From positions 23,768,383 to 23,832,382 of the forward strand of contig CM039502.1 in assembly GCA_022432975.1 (NCBI GenBank): a DNA stretch of 64,000 nt, given 5' to 3'. The DNA is from Begonia masoniana (taxonomy: Eukaryota > Streptophyta > Magnoliopsida > Cucurbitales > Begoniaceae). Under the pieces are notes generated by a model. The model saw nothing but the letters and a program-made list of their open reading frames with translations, made no database searches and was not told the origin of the DNA. A program made the position numbers and the translations under genes. Positions 1-10,443 of this stretch are shown piece by piece; the first letter of the stretch is position 1, and each line of letters starts with the position of its first letter.

Positions 1-757
1 CAACCTAGTACTCCCACGATGTAGGGCTCTATTAGCCGGAAACCTTAATACATTCACTTACTTGGTCTCCTTAGCACTTGAGCTCCTTTCTCTTCAAACT
101 TCTTCACCTAAACATTTACATTGCAGTAGTTAAAACAAAATCCTAATAGTTCTAATCTCGAGTTATCCTAAGATCTAATAGCTAAGAGTCCTTCCCGAGT
201 TCTTAGTTTAATACTCATTGTAACCCGAAATCCAAAAATCAAAACAGACGGATTGGATAATGATAACTCAGGGTTGGTTGTTTTAAATGTCCAGAATCGA
301 TTCGGAATGATATTACCAGTCTCGGGTTTCAAAATGTTCTTATTAATATTCAGCCATTGAAGAATCCAAACTTCAATACAGAGCTGAAAACAGGGCTAAT
401 AAACTAACAAATAGCCACATTGTCTAATGCATACCTCAGGCGCAAAGTGGTCGAGTGATGGCGGAGTAAACCGGCCGTCGAGGAGAGTTTGCTGATAGTA
501 GAGAGTAAGGACTTGCGAGAGAAGAAATTGCCGGAAAGGGTAGTGTCGGCTACAGTGGTTTAAATGAGGTTTAAATCTTTTCCTTTTTCTTTAAATACTG
601 GCCTCAATCCTCCATTATTACAACTTTGCCACTCAACCTAGTTTAGATCCACATGTAATTAATTATTCTTGGTATAAGTCCTAGACTGTAAAGATTAAAT
701 ATTTATGACCGTTAGTACAGTTAAGAAAATCACCTGGTCGTTGACTCGGGTGTTACA
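1..757 (-). mobile_element. Partial LTR of gypsy family B (B3), cut by the window start
   Basis: The reverse complement starts TGTAACACCCGAGTC at 757 and runs parallel to the LTRs at 29504-32167 and 55620-58217, including the stretch before the putative promoter and the exon-like block found in those LTRs (minus strand, near 69-116). The remainder lies outside the window. Its right end abuts sequence matching the 5' LTR of Gy1 (compare 6238-6368), so this copy inserted into the 3' LTR of Gy1. The donor-like site reads CCAAGTAAGT instead of CCAGGTAAGT; the intronic GT is intact. No coding sequence is visible. Confidence 0.85.
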
Positions 758-884
758 CTCCAAATCTTCCCACTTATCTCTAGGGTCCTATCAAAACTTT
801 TCATTCGTAAAATGGGCTTAATTTACTATTTACAGAAATAAAGAAATCTGAAAATCCAAAAACCCGAAAAACCCGGGCGTTACA
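758..884 (-). mobile_element. 3' LTR remnant of Gy1 (first 127 bp)
   Basis: From about 766 to 884 this segment is nearly identical to 6243-6368, the start of the Gy1 5' LTR on the minus strand, and both end in GGGCGTTACA on the plus strand. It stops at 758, where the family-B LTR was inserted. Confidence 0.85.
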
Positions 885-898
885 TCCTTCCCTCCTTA
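885..898 (-). other. Polypurine tract of Gy1
   Basis: On the minus strand the sequence next to the LTR is AAGGAGGGAAGGA, preceded by the typical gypsy end TTGAGGACAAAATTTC. This is where plus-strand DNA synthesis of the element would be primed. Confidence 0.7.
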
Positions 899-2146
899 CA
901 TGAAATTTTGTCCTCAAAATTGCTGCTTGGTTAAACTCCTAATTACTTACCCTCACATTACCCACGTAACGTTGCTCGCAATTCTAACCTCTACCCCCTT
1001 ATGGTCTTGCTCACCTATCGGGCAATTTACAATTCTCTCATCTCCAGAGTTCTAAATCCTTCTAACTATGCACTTCGCAACTCAATCGCTCATACGTTCA
1101 ATGACTTCAACTTAACAAATCATTACCTAGACTCTCAAATCCCTCTAACTTAACTCCGATCCTAGTTTTTCCTTGGCCTAAGTTGATCAAATTCTTGATC
1201 TTCCTAATTCCCGTGTCTATCAAACACATGCATAATTACCCTAAGTCCTCGAAGTTTCCTCGATTGCTTAACACTAAGGACCTAATACGTGGTTTTCTTT
1301 CCTTTTTCACTTTCAAAGTATACTCAAGGCTCCCATAACTACGTCAACGACGCTCGATTTATCCAACTTTTACCTCAATCATCATCAAATATTAACAAAT
1401 TCTTAAGTATAAACTAACTCGCTAAACTATTCACCCAATACCTTAAAGGGTGCATAAACACTTCGACGTAACTTATGAATCGACACTTACTTAAGCTTCC
1501 CAACCTAACCTCACTTCTAAGTCTACATGGACAGTTTTCGTGCAAACTCCCTTTCCTTTCATCCAATACGCTCTAAGTTCCACAACCTTAAACAATTATC
1601 TATTTTCCTACAGAATTTCTCCAAAGTGTACCAACTAATCTACTTCCCTTTGTTCCTCAAAATTGGGTTCTAAATATTCTCCTCTATTCCTTTATAACAA
1701 CTCATCCAACGATCTTCTTGTTTGCCAACTTGTTGTAGATTTAAACTAACTCGCTAAACTATTCACCCAATACCTTAAAGGGTGCATAAACACTTCGACG
1801 TAACTTATGAATCGACACTTACTTAAGCTTCCCAACCTAACCTCACTTCTAAGTCTACATGGACAGTTTTCGTGCAAACTCCCTTTCCTTTCATCCAATA
1901 CGCTCTAAGTTCCACAACCTTAAACAATTATCTATTTTCCTACAGAATTTCTCCAAAGTGTACCAACTAATCTACTTCCCTTTGTTCCTCAAAATTGGGT
2001 TCTAAATATTCTCCTCTATTCCTTTATAACAACTCATCCAACGATCTTCTTGTTTGCCAACTTGTTGTAGATAATTTAACATCCTAAATCTAAATCTCCT
2101 CACCTTCCTAAGTCCTCAAGTCTAATTCAAAGCCATTACTAAACTC
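899..2146 (-). other. Non-coding internal region of Gy1
   Basis: About 1.25 kb of A/C-rich sequence (on the plus strand) lies between the end of gag and the polypurine tract. No pol motif could be read in any frame. It holds the 332-bp tandem duplication listed separately. Confidence 0.55.
1410..2072. repeat. 332-bp tandem duplication
   Basis: The segment from 1410 to 1741 is repeated from 1742 to 2072 with essentially no differences that I can see. Anchor AAACTAACTC occurs at 1411 and 1743, and the shared end TTGTTGTAGAT finishes at 1740 and 2072. It lies in the non-coding part of Gy1. Confidence 0.9.
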
Positions 2147-3793
2147 TCACACGACATATTCTAACATTTCAACTTTAGCATCTTCTATAATTAAATTAAA
2201 ACGAAACATACCTGCGACTACGGTAGGCTGCTCTTTGTTGTCTGCATTGTTGAGGGAGAAGATCCTTGGCGATGCTCTTGTGTGTCCTTTGTTTCGTGGC
2301 GGGCAGTCCCTGGCGAGATGGCCTGTCTTGCTGCAATTAAAGCACAGCCCCTTATTTTTCTTCGGACAATTCCTAGAGAGATGACCAATCTCTTGGTAGT
2401 TATAACATCTTCCTTGGTTCTTCCTCGGGCAGTCCGTAGAAATGTGACATTGCTCATTACAATTAAAACATCTACCAGATCCCGCCTTGCACACCCCATC
2501 ATGAAACTTCTTACACGTTGGAAACTGAGGGAACTGCATATACCCAGGGGCACGCTTTCCATTTTCTTGACTTATTTCATCGTCACCCATCCTTTTTGCG
2601 CCCCGTGGTGGTTGTTGCTCTTCGTCACTTTGCTGAGTAACAACTTCTCTGAAAACCTCCTTCGACCTCTCTCTTTGTTGTTGTGTCTTCATCTCTATAT
2701 CATCTAGTTCTAAGGCCTTGCTACAACCAAATGGTACGGCACGTCGTCGACGCCCGCAGTCTTTACTCACTTCTGGATCTCCAACTTTAAACCTTCCACA
2801 AACTGAACCCTTATTTTTCTTCGGACAATTCCTAGAGAGATGACCAATCTCTTGGTAGTTATAACATCTTCCTTGGTTCTTCCTCGGGCAGTCCGTAGAA
2901 ATGTGACATTGCTCATTACAATTAAAACATCTACCAGATCCCGCCTTGCACACCCCATCATGAAACTTCTTACACGTTGGAAACTGAGGGAACTGCATAT
3001 ACCCAGGGGCACGCTTTCCATTTTCTTGACTTATTTCATCGTCACCCATCCTTTTTGCGCCCCGTGGTGGTTGTTGCTCTTCGTCACTTTGCTGAGTAAC
3101 AACTTCTCTGAAAACCTCCTTCGACCTCTCTCTTTGTTGTTGTGTCTTCATCTCTATATCATCTAGTTCTAAGGCCTTGGCTACAACCAAATGGTACGGC
3201 ACGTCGTCGACGCCCGCAGTCTTTACTCACTTCTGGATCTCCAACTTTAAACCTTCCACAAACTGAAAAACTTTATCCTCTTCGTTGCTAACAAATGGAC
3301 CTACATAACGAGATAGTGCCTCAAACTTTCGTACATACTCGGCCACCGACCCCTTTTGGCGTAATTGAGAAAACTCTGCTCTTTTGTTGGCTCAGTGAGT
3401 GCGGTTAAAATACTTGTTGTAGAATGTCGTCTTGAATTGCTCCCATGTCATAACCTCCGTATCCGTGGCGGCCATCACGGTATCCCACCAGAAAATGGCA
3501 TCCTTATCCAAATTGAATACTACACACGTTACCTTGTCGGTCTTCTCTACCTTGGCATAAGCAAACATGCTCTCTATCTTGCGGATCCACTCCTCTGCGC
3601 AAGTGGGATCCGAAGACTGTCCATCGAATGTCGGGGGCCTAAGTCGCCTAAACCTTTCTCTGCTCAGGCCCTTTGAAACACTACCTTGTCCGTCCCGATT
3701 TAACAAAACTCCTATCTGTTCTGACTCTTGGCGTAATATGTCCATAAACTGGCTATCAGGAGTCTCTTCCGGTTGTCTAGGTACTCTCGTCAT
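2147..3793 (-). pseudogene. Gy1 gag polyprotein (broken, with duplicated zinc-knuckle region)
   Basis: Gag would form the particle core and bind the element's RNA. Reading starts at 3793 and shows the retrotransposon gag core (PPTFDGQSSDP, WIRKIESMF, FWWDTV, FYNKYF) before a stop at about 3394-3392. The same protein continues (SVAEYVRKFEALSR) to another stop at 3229-3227, where TGA stands at an expected TGG (Trp). The C-terminal frame, 3202-2147, carries CCHC zinc knuckles (CFNCNEQCHISTDC, CYNYQEIGHLSRNC, CFNCSKTGHLARDC). One knuckle has lost a cysteine (CYNY). A 460-bp tandem duplication doubles the basic linker and two knuckles. After a short protease-like linker the frame runs into unrelated residues and stops, so protease and pol are absent. 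It resembles the gag genes of GyA2 and Gy4. Confidence 0.85.
2350..3266. repeat. 460-bp tandem duplication inside Gy1 gag
   Basis: The block at about 2350-2806 is repeated at 2810-3266 with an offset of 459-460. The left copy lacks one G at about 2720 (CCTTGCTAC against CCTTGGCTAC), which shifts the frame between the copies. The unit covers a basic linker and two zinc knuckles. Confidence 0.9.
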
Positions 3794-3930
3794 TTTCTAG
3801 TCCACTACAATCATAAACATGGGTTAGTATCTAAAACATACAAAATTCTAAGAAAACTTACAGTTGGCGAAGCACTTCCACGTGGCGAGTGGCATTGTTA
3901 GGTAATCAACTGAATGATTGCGACCATGTG

Positions 3931-3943
3931 GCTCTGATACCAT
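3931..3943 (-). other. Primer-binding site of Gy1
   Basis: The minus strand reads TGGTATCAGAGCC four bases after the LTR end. This matches the usual plant retrotransposon site complementary to the 3' end of initiator methionine tRNA, which primes minus-strand synthesis. Confidence 0.85.
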
Positions 3944-3946
3944 AAC

Positions 3947-6368
3947 TGTAACGACCCTTATATCCTATACCTAAAATTTCCCGTAAAATTTTTCTTTTTT
4001 TTTTTATAATCCTGAATAAAATTAATAACTTTAAATACGAAATTAAATCATTGAAATCGTTCGGAGAGTTGAAAACCGTATAAAATCGTTGAGAATACAA
4101 TTTAAAAAAATTAAAACTCAAAGTCAGTAGAACACAGGGCAAAAAGGGCAAATCACCTAGAAAATTCATGGCCGATCGATCGGCCATTGCAGCCAATCGA
4201 TCGGCGGCGATGAACGCAGCTAGGCGATCAATCGCCATGATTGATCGCCCCCGATAGATTCCTCTTAGCTGATTGATCGCCCCTTCCGACGATCGATCGG
4301 CTAACTCTCTGGAAAAACCACAGAGTCGCCCACTTAACACTCTCTGGATTCTGAAATCCAGAGAGCTGCCTCAACCCATTTTCTTTTCTTTCCTTCATCT
4401 CCTTTACCCTACACATGCCAAACACCCTTCATCATTCAACATAAAATCCCTATTCTCCTTCATTTTTCTTACTCTCACCAACTACACAAAATCATCACTA
4501 AAACCGACTCAAAACATGTTCAAAAACGTAATACAATTTCATGAAAACGAACCGCACGGTTCCGTTTGAAAACTAACATATCCCTACGAGTTTAAAAGCA
4601 CCAAGCAGTTCCAGTATAAATTTAAAATCACTACTTCACATTCTAGACGTTCTACTACTACTACATATACATCAAAACTCGACTTTTCATACGTTTTTCT
4701 ATCAAAACCCTCTATCCACATACATAAACATTCTCGTTCACTTCTTAAACAAAATCGACACATAAACCTACTAACCACAGACTCGTACACATACTAACCA
4801 CAGTCGGAATCGCCCTAACAATATTGCCGGGTTGCCGCCATGGTCGTACTCCCCCAACTGCGTCCCTAATCCTAGCTTGCCCGTGAAAACCTACCGCACT
4901 GCTCTTCTTCACCTACATCACAGAACTCAAACTATAAGCCTAATGCTTAGCAAATAATGCAATATATGAATTTAAAACATTTAACGTAACATATGCAATT
5001 TCTACTATTTCTATCGTACATAAACATTTCATTTCAGTTTCTACCATTTTTCTACCGCGCATACACTTAATCCTTTCTACCAATGGAGGGCAGATTAATT
5101 CCTCCATCTCTAGACGTTCCACGACTACATCCGAAGGGTGAACCACTTCCCTCAGACGCTACACAATTTCTCCGTTATAATTTCTACCTTTAACTCCTTA
5201 AAACATATGCTCAAATCATTTTCGTATATTTTCTAAAACATGATTCATGAACTCAACACACATACACATGCAAGCAATCCTAACGTCCTGTGATGTAGGC
5301 CAAAAAGGCAACACACATGTATACACTACTTACCTGGCGTCCTTAGCAATTTATCTCTATCTGAAATCTCAACCGAGGAACCTGAAAACTTAAACATCAA
5401 GACGCTACATTAGAACTCACTCGACTTAACTAAACTCTCATTTTTATAAAAACATCACAAGTGAAATTAATCCTTTACCAACACCTTAAAACATAAATCT
5501 CACATCCATAACTAAATCGGAGCTCAATTCCTCATAAATCCTATCCAAATTCATTCAACTATTCATTCAGGCAATTTATCGAACACTTTATGTGCACATT
5601 TTCATTCACTAATTCCACCCTAATCCGACATCCGATCTCAGCGATTCAAACGCCTATATGTCACCCATAACGTCTACTTTAATATGTCATAGCTAATTCT
5701 TGAACCACACTTAGCGATCAAGTCTAGAAATCTCTAAACTCAACATACATTAAACGATATATCAAAATACTAAAAACCCAATCCTATATCCGTTTTCAAT
5801 CTAACAATCCACAATAACTATTTATCTATCATCAATAATCATAAATAAACCAAAACTAAAAATTTCTAACCAAAAACCTAAAATTACACAAACCCTAAAT
5901 TGATAAAACCTAACTGAAACTCAACCCTAAATCGAAACTAAACTCGTAGAATACTAGAGCCTTACCTAGAGCTTGATTGTTGACGGAAAACCGGAAGCAA
6001 AACGATCGCCGGAGGAGAGCGTTGGCGTGCGTAGTGATCGACAGAGGAGGAGGGGAAATCGCAGAGAGAGAGAGAAAAGAAGGGGCTCTGCGTGGGAGGG
6101 AGAAGAAATAAGGGGGGGGGGGGGTTTATGTATAATAATAATATTATTTAACCTAATTACCTTTTTGCCCTTTGTTTATTTCTTTGCTTAATTTATTAAT
6201 CGTCTATCTATTCGATTTCTTTTAAATTCTCTTAATTCTCCAAATATTTCCACTTATCTCTAGGGTCCTATCGAAACTTTTCGTTCATAAAACGGGCTTA
6301 ATTTACTATTTACAGAAATAATCCTAGAAATCTTAAAATCCAAAAACCCAAAAAACCCGGGCGTTACA
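3947..6368 (-). mobile_element. 5' LTR of Gy1, 2.4 kb
   Basis: On the minus strand the LTR starts TGTAACGCCCGGG at 6368 and ends GGGTCGTTACA at 3947, followed by the primer site. It contains a G13 run at about 6112-6124 and a cluster of GATCGATCGG/GCGATCAATCGC palindromes at 4160-4310. It also has the intron-like module seen in other LTRs here: exon-like block 5381-5334 (48 nt), donor CCAG|GTAAGTAG, acceptor GATGTAG|GTGAAG at 4913/4912, and the inverted repeat CCTACATCACAG / CTGTGATGTAGG near 4912 and 5288. No protein-coding frame is credible here. Confidence 0.85.
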
Positions 6369-7351
6369 TAAGAGGCTGGAGTTTTTGCAATTAAAAAAAA
6401 ACCAGATCAGTCGGAGATTATATTAGGCAGTTTGAGTCACTTTCAAGATTTGCTAGCCACATGATCAGTCGGGAAGAAGACAAAGTACTTCAGTTTGTGC
6501 AAGGCTTGAAACTGGAGATATACAAGCTGGTGAAAACTTTTGGAATCGAAGGAGTGTCATATACAAGAATTGTGGCAAAGGCAATCGAGGTGGAAGAGGC
6601 TGAAGTAAAATGTGTTAAACTAGTCAAAGCTCTCAAGCGTATGTTCAAAGAGATTACAGGCCAGATGAACAGGGGAGGATCATCTTCTCAGTTTCAGGGA
6701 ACAAAGAGGCCAGGCGACAGCATAAATGATCAAAGAGTTGGGAAGAGGCCGCAACAACAAAAGAAAGGTTATCCTCAGTGTCCGAAGTGTTTGAAAACTC
6801 ATCCTGGTGAATGTGGACAGTATGCAGGAAAGTGCTTCAATTGTTTAGAACCTAGCCATATAGCTCGAGATTGTACAAAGCCTCGAGTCACCAGATGTTT
6901 TAAATGTAACGAGATTGGTCATTTAGTGAAAGATTGCCCTGCAATGAAGAAAGGACCAGCTAAGGCTACACCCAGGATTTTTGCTATGATCGAGCCTGAT
7001 GGTGAGGACCGTTCTGCCATGATTTTAGGTACTGTATTTTTCAATTCAGTGCTAGCATTTACGTTGATAGACTCAGGAGCATCACATTCTTTCATAGCAA
7101 TAGATTTTGTGGTAAAAATGAATCTAGAAGTGAAGCCCGCAGGGTGTATGTATGATGTGAAGCTTCCGTCTGGTGAGTGCCTACATTTGGATCAGATGGT
7201 GCTCAATAGCTTGATATCTGTGGGGATAAAGACGTTGCCAGCTAATTTAATTGTTATGGGAATAACCGGGTATGATGTAATACTCGGTATGGATTGGCTT
7301 TTTTGCCACTATGCAACCATTGATCGCCGAGCTGGAACAGTTAATTTTTAA
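6369..7351 (+). pseudogene. Gy2 gag C-terminus and aspartic protease
   Basis: The frame enters from the Gy1 junction (RLEFLQLK, then FESLSRFASHM) and continues from a Met at 6461. It shows the end of the gag core, a basic linker, two CCHC knuckles (CFNCLEPSHIARDC and CFKCNEIGHLVKDC) and a retroviral-type protease with active-site DSGASHSF and the flap-like VILGMDWL near the C-terminus. A TAA at 7351 interrupts the passage to RT. In a working element the protease cuts the Gag-Pol polyprotein. The gag N-terminus is lost to the Gy1 insertion. Confidence 0.9.
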
Positions 7352-7375
7352 CCCCCGAATGGTGAGATATATGCA

Positions 7376-8277
7376 TTGCAAGCCTTGAAGAGTGTGAATA
7401 AGCTCTTAATTATGGCACCCGTTGATGCTCGGGGATCTTTTATGGGTAAGTTTGTTTGCTTTCTTGCAACCATATTAGATTCCCAATCTTTGATAGAAAC
7501 AAAACCTCAAGATATATTAATTGTTCGTGATTTTCTCGAGGTGTTTTTGGATGATTTGCATGGTCTACCTCCGGAATGGGAAATCGAGTTCGTGATTGAT
7601 ACATATTCGGGAGCAAAACCTGTGTCGAAGAATCCCTATAGGTTAGCTCCACCTGAGTTGAAAGAACTGAAGAAACAATTGGAAGAACTAGTTGATAAGA
7701 GATTTACACGCCCTAGCTTCTCACCGTGGGGAGCACCAGTTTTATTTGTAAAGAAGAAGGATGGGTCACTGCGAATGTGCATTGACTACCAGGAGTTGAA
7801 CAAGTTGACGATTAAGAACAAGTATCCTTTACCAAGGGTTGACGATTTGTTCGATCAACTCTAAGGAGCCCGAATTTTCTCTAAGATTGATCTGAGGTCG
7901 GGATATTACCAGTTGAAGATTAGATCACAAGATATTCCTAAAACAGCTAGACGAGATACAGACACTACAAATTTTTGGTTATGTCATTCGGATTGACAAA
8001 TGCTCCAGCTGCATTCATGGATTTAATGAATCGGGTATTTCGAGAGTATCTCGATAAATTTGTAATTGTGTTTATCGACGATATTCTAGTATATTCCCGT
8101 GGTGAAGATAAATATAAGGAGCATCTGAGAATAGTTTTAGAGACTTTGAAGCAGCATCAGCTATATGCAAAGTTCTCTAAGTGTGAGTTTTGGTTGGATA
8201 AGGTGCATTTTCTTGGTCATGTTATCTCTAGTGGAGGTATATCTGTGGATCCAGCCAAGATTCAGTCGATTAATTAA
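7376..8277 (+). pseudogene. Gy2 reverse transcriptase
   Basis: Conserved gypsy RT blocks follow in order: [53 protein letters not shown], then a stop (TAA, 7862-7864), [14 protein letters not shown] in continuation, a frameshift at about 7945, [11 protein letters not shown], and the catalytic motif FIDDILVYS at about 8076-8100. The domain ends with [11 protein letters not shown] and a TAA at about 8275. RT copies element RNA into DNA. The two aspartates of the active site are kept, but the stop and the frameshift make it non-functional. Confidence 0.9.
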
Positions 8278-8900
8278 TGGCCTCAGCCGAGGAATGTCAG
8301 TGAAATTTGAAGTTTTCTGTAGTTGGCTGGCTATTACAGGAAGTTTATTGAAGGATTTTCTAAAATAGCAGCACCAATTACTCGACTGACGAGGAAGGAT
8401 GTTAAGTATGAATGATCAGAAGACCGTGAGCATAGTTTTCAGATGTTGAAGCAGAAATTGACTACAACTTTAGTGTTGACATTGCCAGTGGTAGAGAATA
8501 AGTTTAGTATTTACTGTGATGCCTCTCGGATTGGGTTGGGTTGCGTGTTAATGCAGAAAGATAAAGTGATTGCTTATGCTTCCAGGCAATTAAAGCCTTA
8601 TGAGAAGAACTATCCAACCAATGATTTGGAGTTAGCAGCAGTGGTTTTTGCTTTGAAGATCTGGAGGCATTACTTGTATAGCCAGCAGTGTGAGATATAT
8701 TCAGATCACAAAAGTCTGAAGTATATCTTCACTCAAAATGAATTAAATATGAGGTAGCGGCGGTGGTTAGAGTTTGTTAAGGACTACGATCTGGAAATCA
8801 AGTACCACCCCGGTAAAGCCAATGTTGTAGCAGATGCGTTGAGCCAAGTATCTACTTCAGTTTCAGCTTTGGAGGCTGTGATAGCATGGATGTTGGTTAT
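8278..8900 (+). pseudogene. Gy2 RNase H domain
   Basis: After the RT connection region (a frameshifted GYYR-like block near 8320) the frame at 8443-8757 gives the RNase H signature [31 protein letters not shown], then [20 protein letters not shown] and [16 protein letters not shown] at 8755-8757 replaces an expected CAG. The domain closes with [16 protein letters not shown] near 8846. It would degrade RNA in RNA-DNA hybrids during reverse transcription. Confidence 0.88.
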
Positions 8901-9957
8901 GGAGTTTTAGAAATTTGAATTGGAGTTGGTATCAGATGTAACTGCAGTGTTATCAGCTCTATCCTTGAAGCCAACGATTCTGGAAAAGATTAAAGAAGCT
9001 CAGCAAGAAGATTCTGAATGCAATAAGTTCAAGCTGAGTATGGTGTCAGATGATAGGACTGAATTCAGTTATTCAGAAGATGGTATTCTGAAGTTTCATA
9101 ATAGGTGGTATGTTCCCAATAATGATCAACTACGGAAGGAGATTTTAGCATAAGCGCATTCTTCGAGGTTTTCTGTTCATCCTGGTAGTACCAAAATGTG
9201 TAGTGACCTCAAACAACACTATTGGTGGCATAGTATGAAGAAATCTATCGCGGAATATGTAGAAACATGCTTGGTCTGTCAACAGGTAAAGGCAGAACAT
9301 CAGAGACCTGCTGGAAAGTTACAGCCTTTGTCGGTTCCAGAGTGGAAATGAGACAAAATCTCGATGGATTTTGTTGTTGGTTACCCTGTACGACGAAAGG
9401 ATTTGATGGCATATGGGTGATTGTGGACCGTTTAACCAAATTAGCCCATTTTCTGCCGGTGAAGATGACGTTTAGCATGGAACAGTTTGCTGAACTGTAC
9501 GTTCAGGAAATTTTAAGGTTGCATGGTGTACCAACTTCTATAGTATCGGATAGAGACTCGAGGTTTACATAGAAGTTTTGGAAGAGTATGCATAAGGCAA
9601 TGGGGATTCGGTTAAATTTTAGTACTGCATTTCATCCTCAAATGGACGGACAATCTGAGCGTACTATTCAGATTCTTGAGGACATGCTTTGTGCTTGTGT
9701 GCTGGACTTTCAGGGTTCTTGGAGCAGATACTTGCCTGTGGTGGAGTTCTCGTATAATAACAGTTATCAGGATACGATTGGTATGGCTCCCTACGAGACT
9801 CTATACAGAAGGAAATGCAGATCCCCTCTTTATTGGGATGAAGTCGGGGAAGTCAGTTTGATTGGACTTCGGATTGTGCAGCAGACTACAGATAAAATCA
9901 AATTTGTTCGGTAGCGCATTTTGACAGCCCAGAGTCGGCAGAAAAGCTATGCCGATG
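8901..9957 (+). pseudogene. Gy2 integrase (HHCC and DDE core)
   Basis: A linker (8920-9153) leads to an HHCC zinc domain (histidines near 9160-9180, cysteines in ETCLVCQQ near 9265-9290). The DDE core follows: first Asp in SMDFVVG (about 9360), second in SIVSDRDSRF (about 9550), Glu in GQSERTIQILEDM (about 9660). Stops interrupt at 9151, 9349-9351 (TGA for Trp), about 9570 and 9912. The core then runs on through ETLYRRKCRSPLYWDE to 9914. Integrase inserts the cDNA copy into the chromosome. Confidence 0.9.
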
Positions 9958-10420
9958 GAAGAAGATGAGAGCTAGAATTTAAGGTGGGAGATGAGGTTTT
10001 CTTGAAGATTTCATCATTTAAGGGTGTGATGAGGTTCGGGAAGCGGGGTAAGTTGAATCCGAGGTATGTTGGACCATTCCCGATCGTGAAGAGAGTGGGG
10101 AAAGACAGCTTACCAGTTAGAGCTGCCAGCTTCGATGGAAAAAGTGTACAATGTGTTTCATGTCTCGATGCTGAGGAAGTGGCTGAGGGATCCATCACAC
10201 GTCGTGGTGTAGCAGGACATTGAGGTGCAGCCTACGTTATCTTATGAAGAGAAGCCAATGGAGATTTTGGAGTATGCAATGAAAAAGTTACGCAATAAAG
10301 ACATTCCACTGGTGAAGGTGCTGTAGCGTAACCACAACGTCGAGGAGACAACGTGGGAGCGATAGCAGGATATGATGGAACGCTATCCTGAGCTTTTTAG
10401 GTACGTAAATTTTCAGGACA
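9958..10420 (+). pseudogene. Gy2 integrase C-terminus with chromodomain-like tail
   Basis: The basic end of integrase (VGDEVFLKISSFKGVMRFG, then NPRYVGPFPIVKRVG) is followed by a tail reading YEEKPMEILEYAMKKLRNKD, then IPLVKVL and, after a TAG in place of Trp (10324-10326), RNHNVEETTWER and ERYPELF. Tails of this form are the chromodomain of Tekay/Del chromoviruses, thought to guide insertion into heterochromatin. The same segment is repeated at 11847-12360. Confidence 0.8.
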
Positions 10421-10443
10421 AAATTTTTGTAAGAATGGTGGAT

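Larger units (their letters stand above)
758..6368 (-). mobile_element. Gy1: gag-bearing gypsy element without recognisable pol
   Basis: On the minus strand the order is 5' LTR (6368-3947), a primer site, gag (3793-2147), about 1.25 kb of non-coding sequence, a purine-rich tract and the start of the 3' LTR (884-758, then cut by the B3 LTR). Gag is followed by what looks like a protease linker, but I find no RT, RNase H or integrase. The right end lies inside the gag of Gy2, so Gy1 inserted into Gy2. It is either an internally deleted copy or a non-autonomous family that used proteins made by a relative. The left end and its TSD are outside the window. Confidence 0.75.

Noticed and set aside
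3931..3943. tRNA genes at the TGGTATCAGAGC sites
   Set aside because: These are 12-14-nt primer-binding sites next to LTR ends, without any cloverleaf around them.
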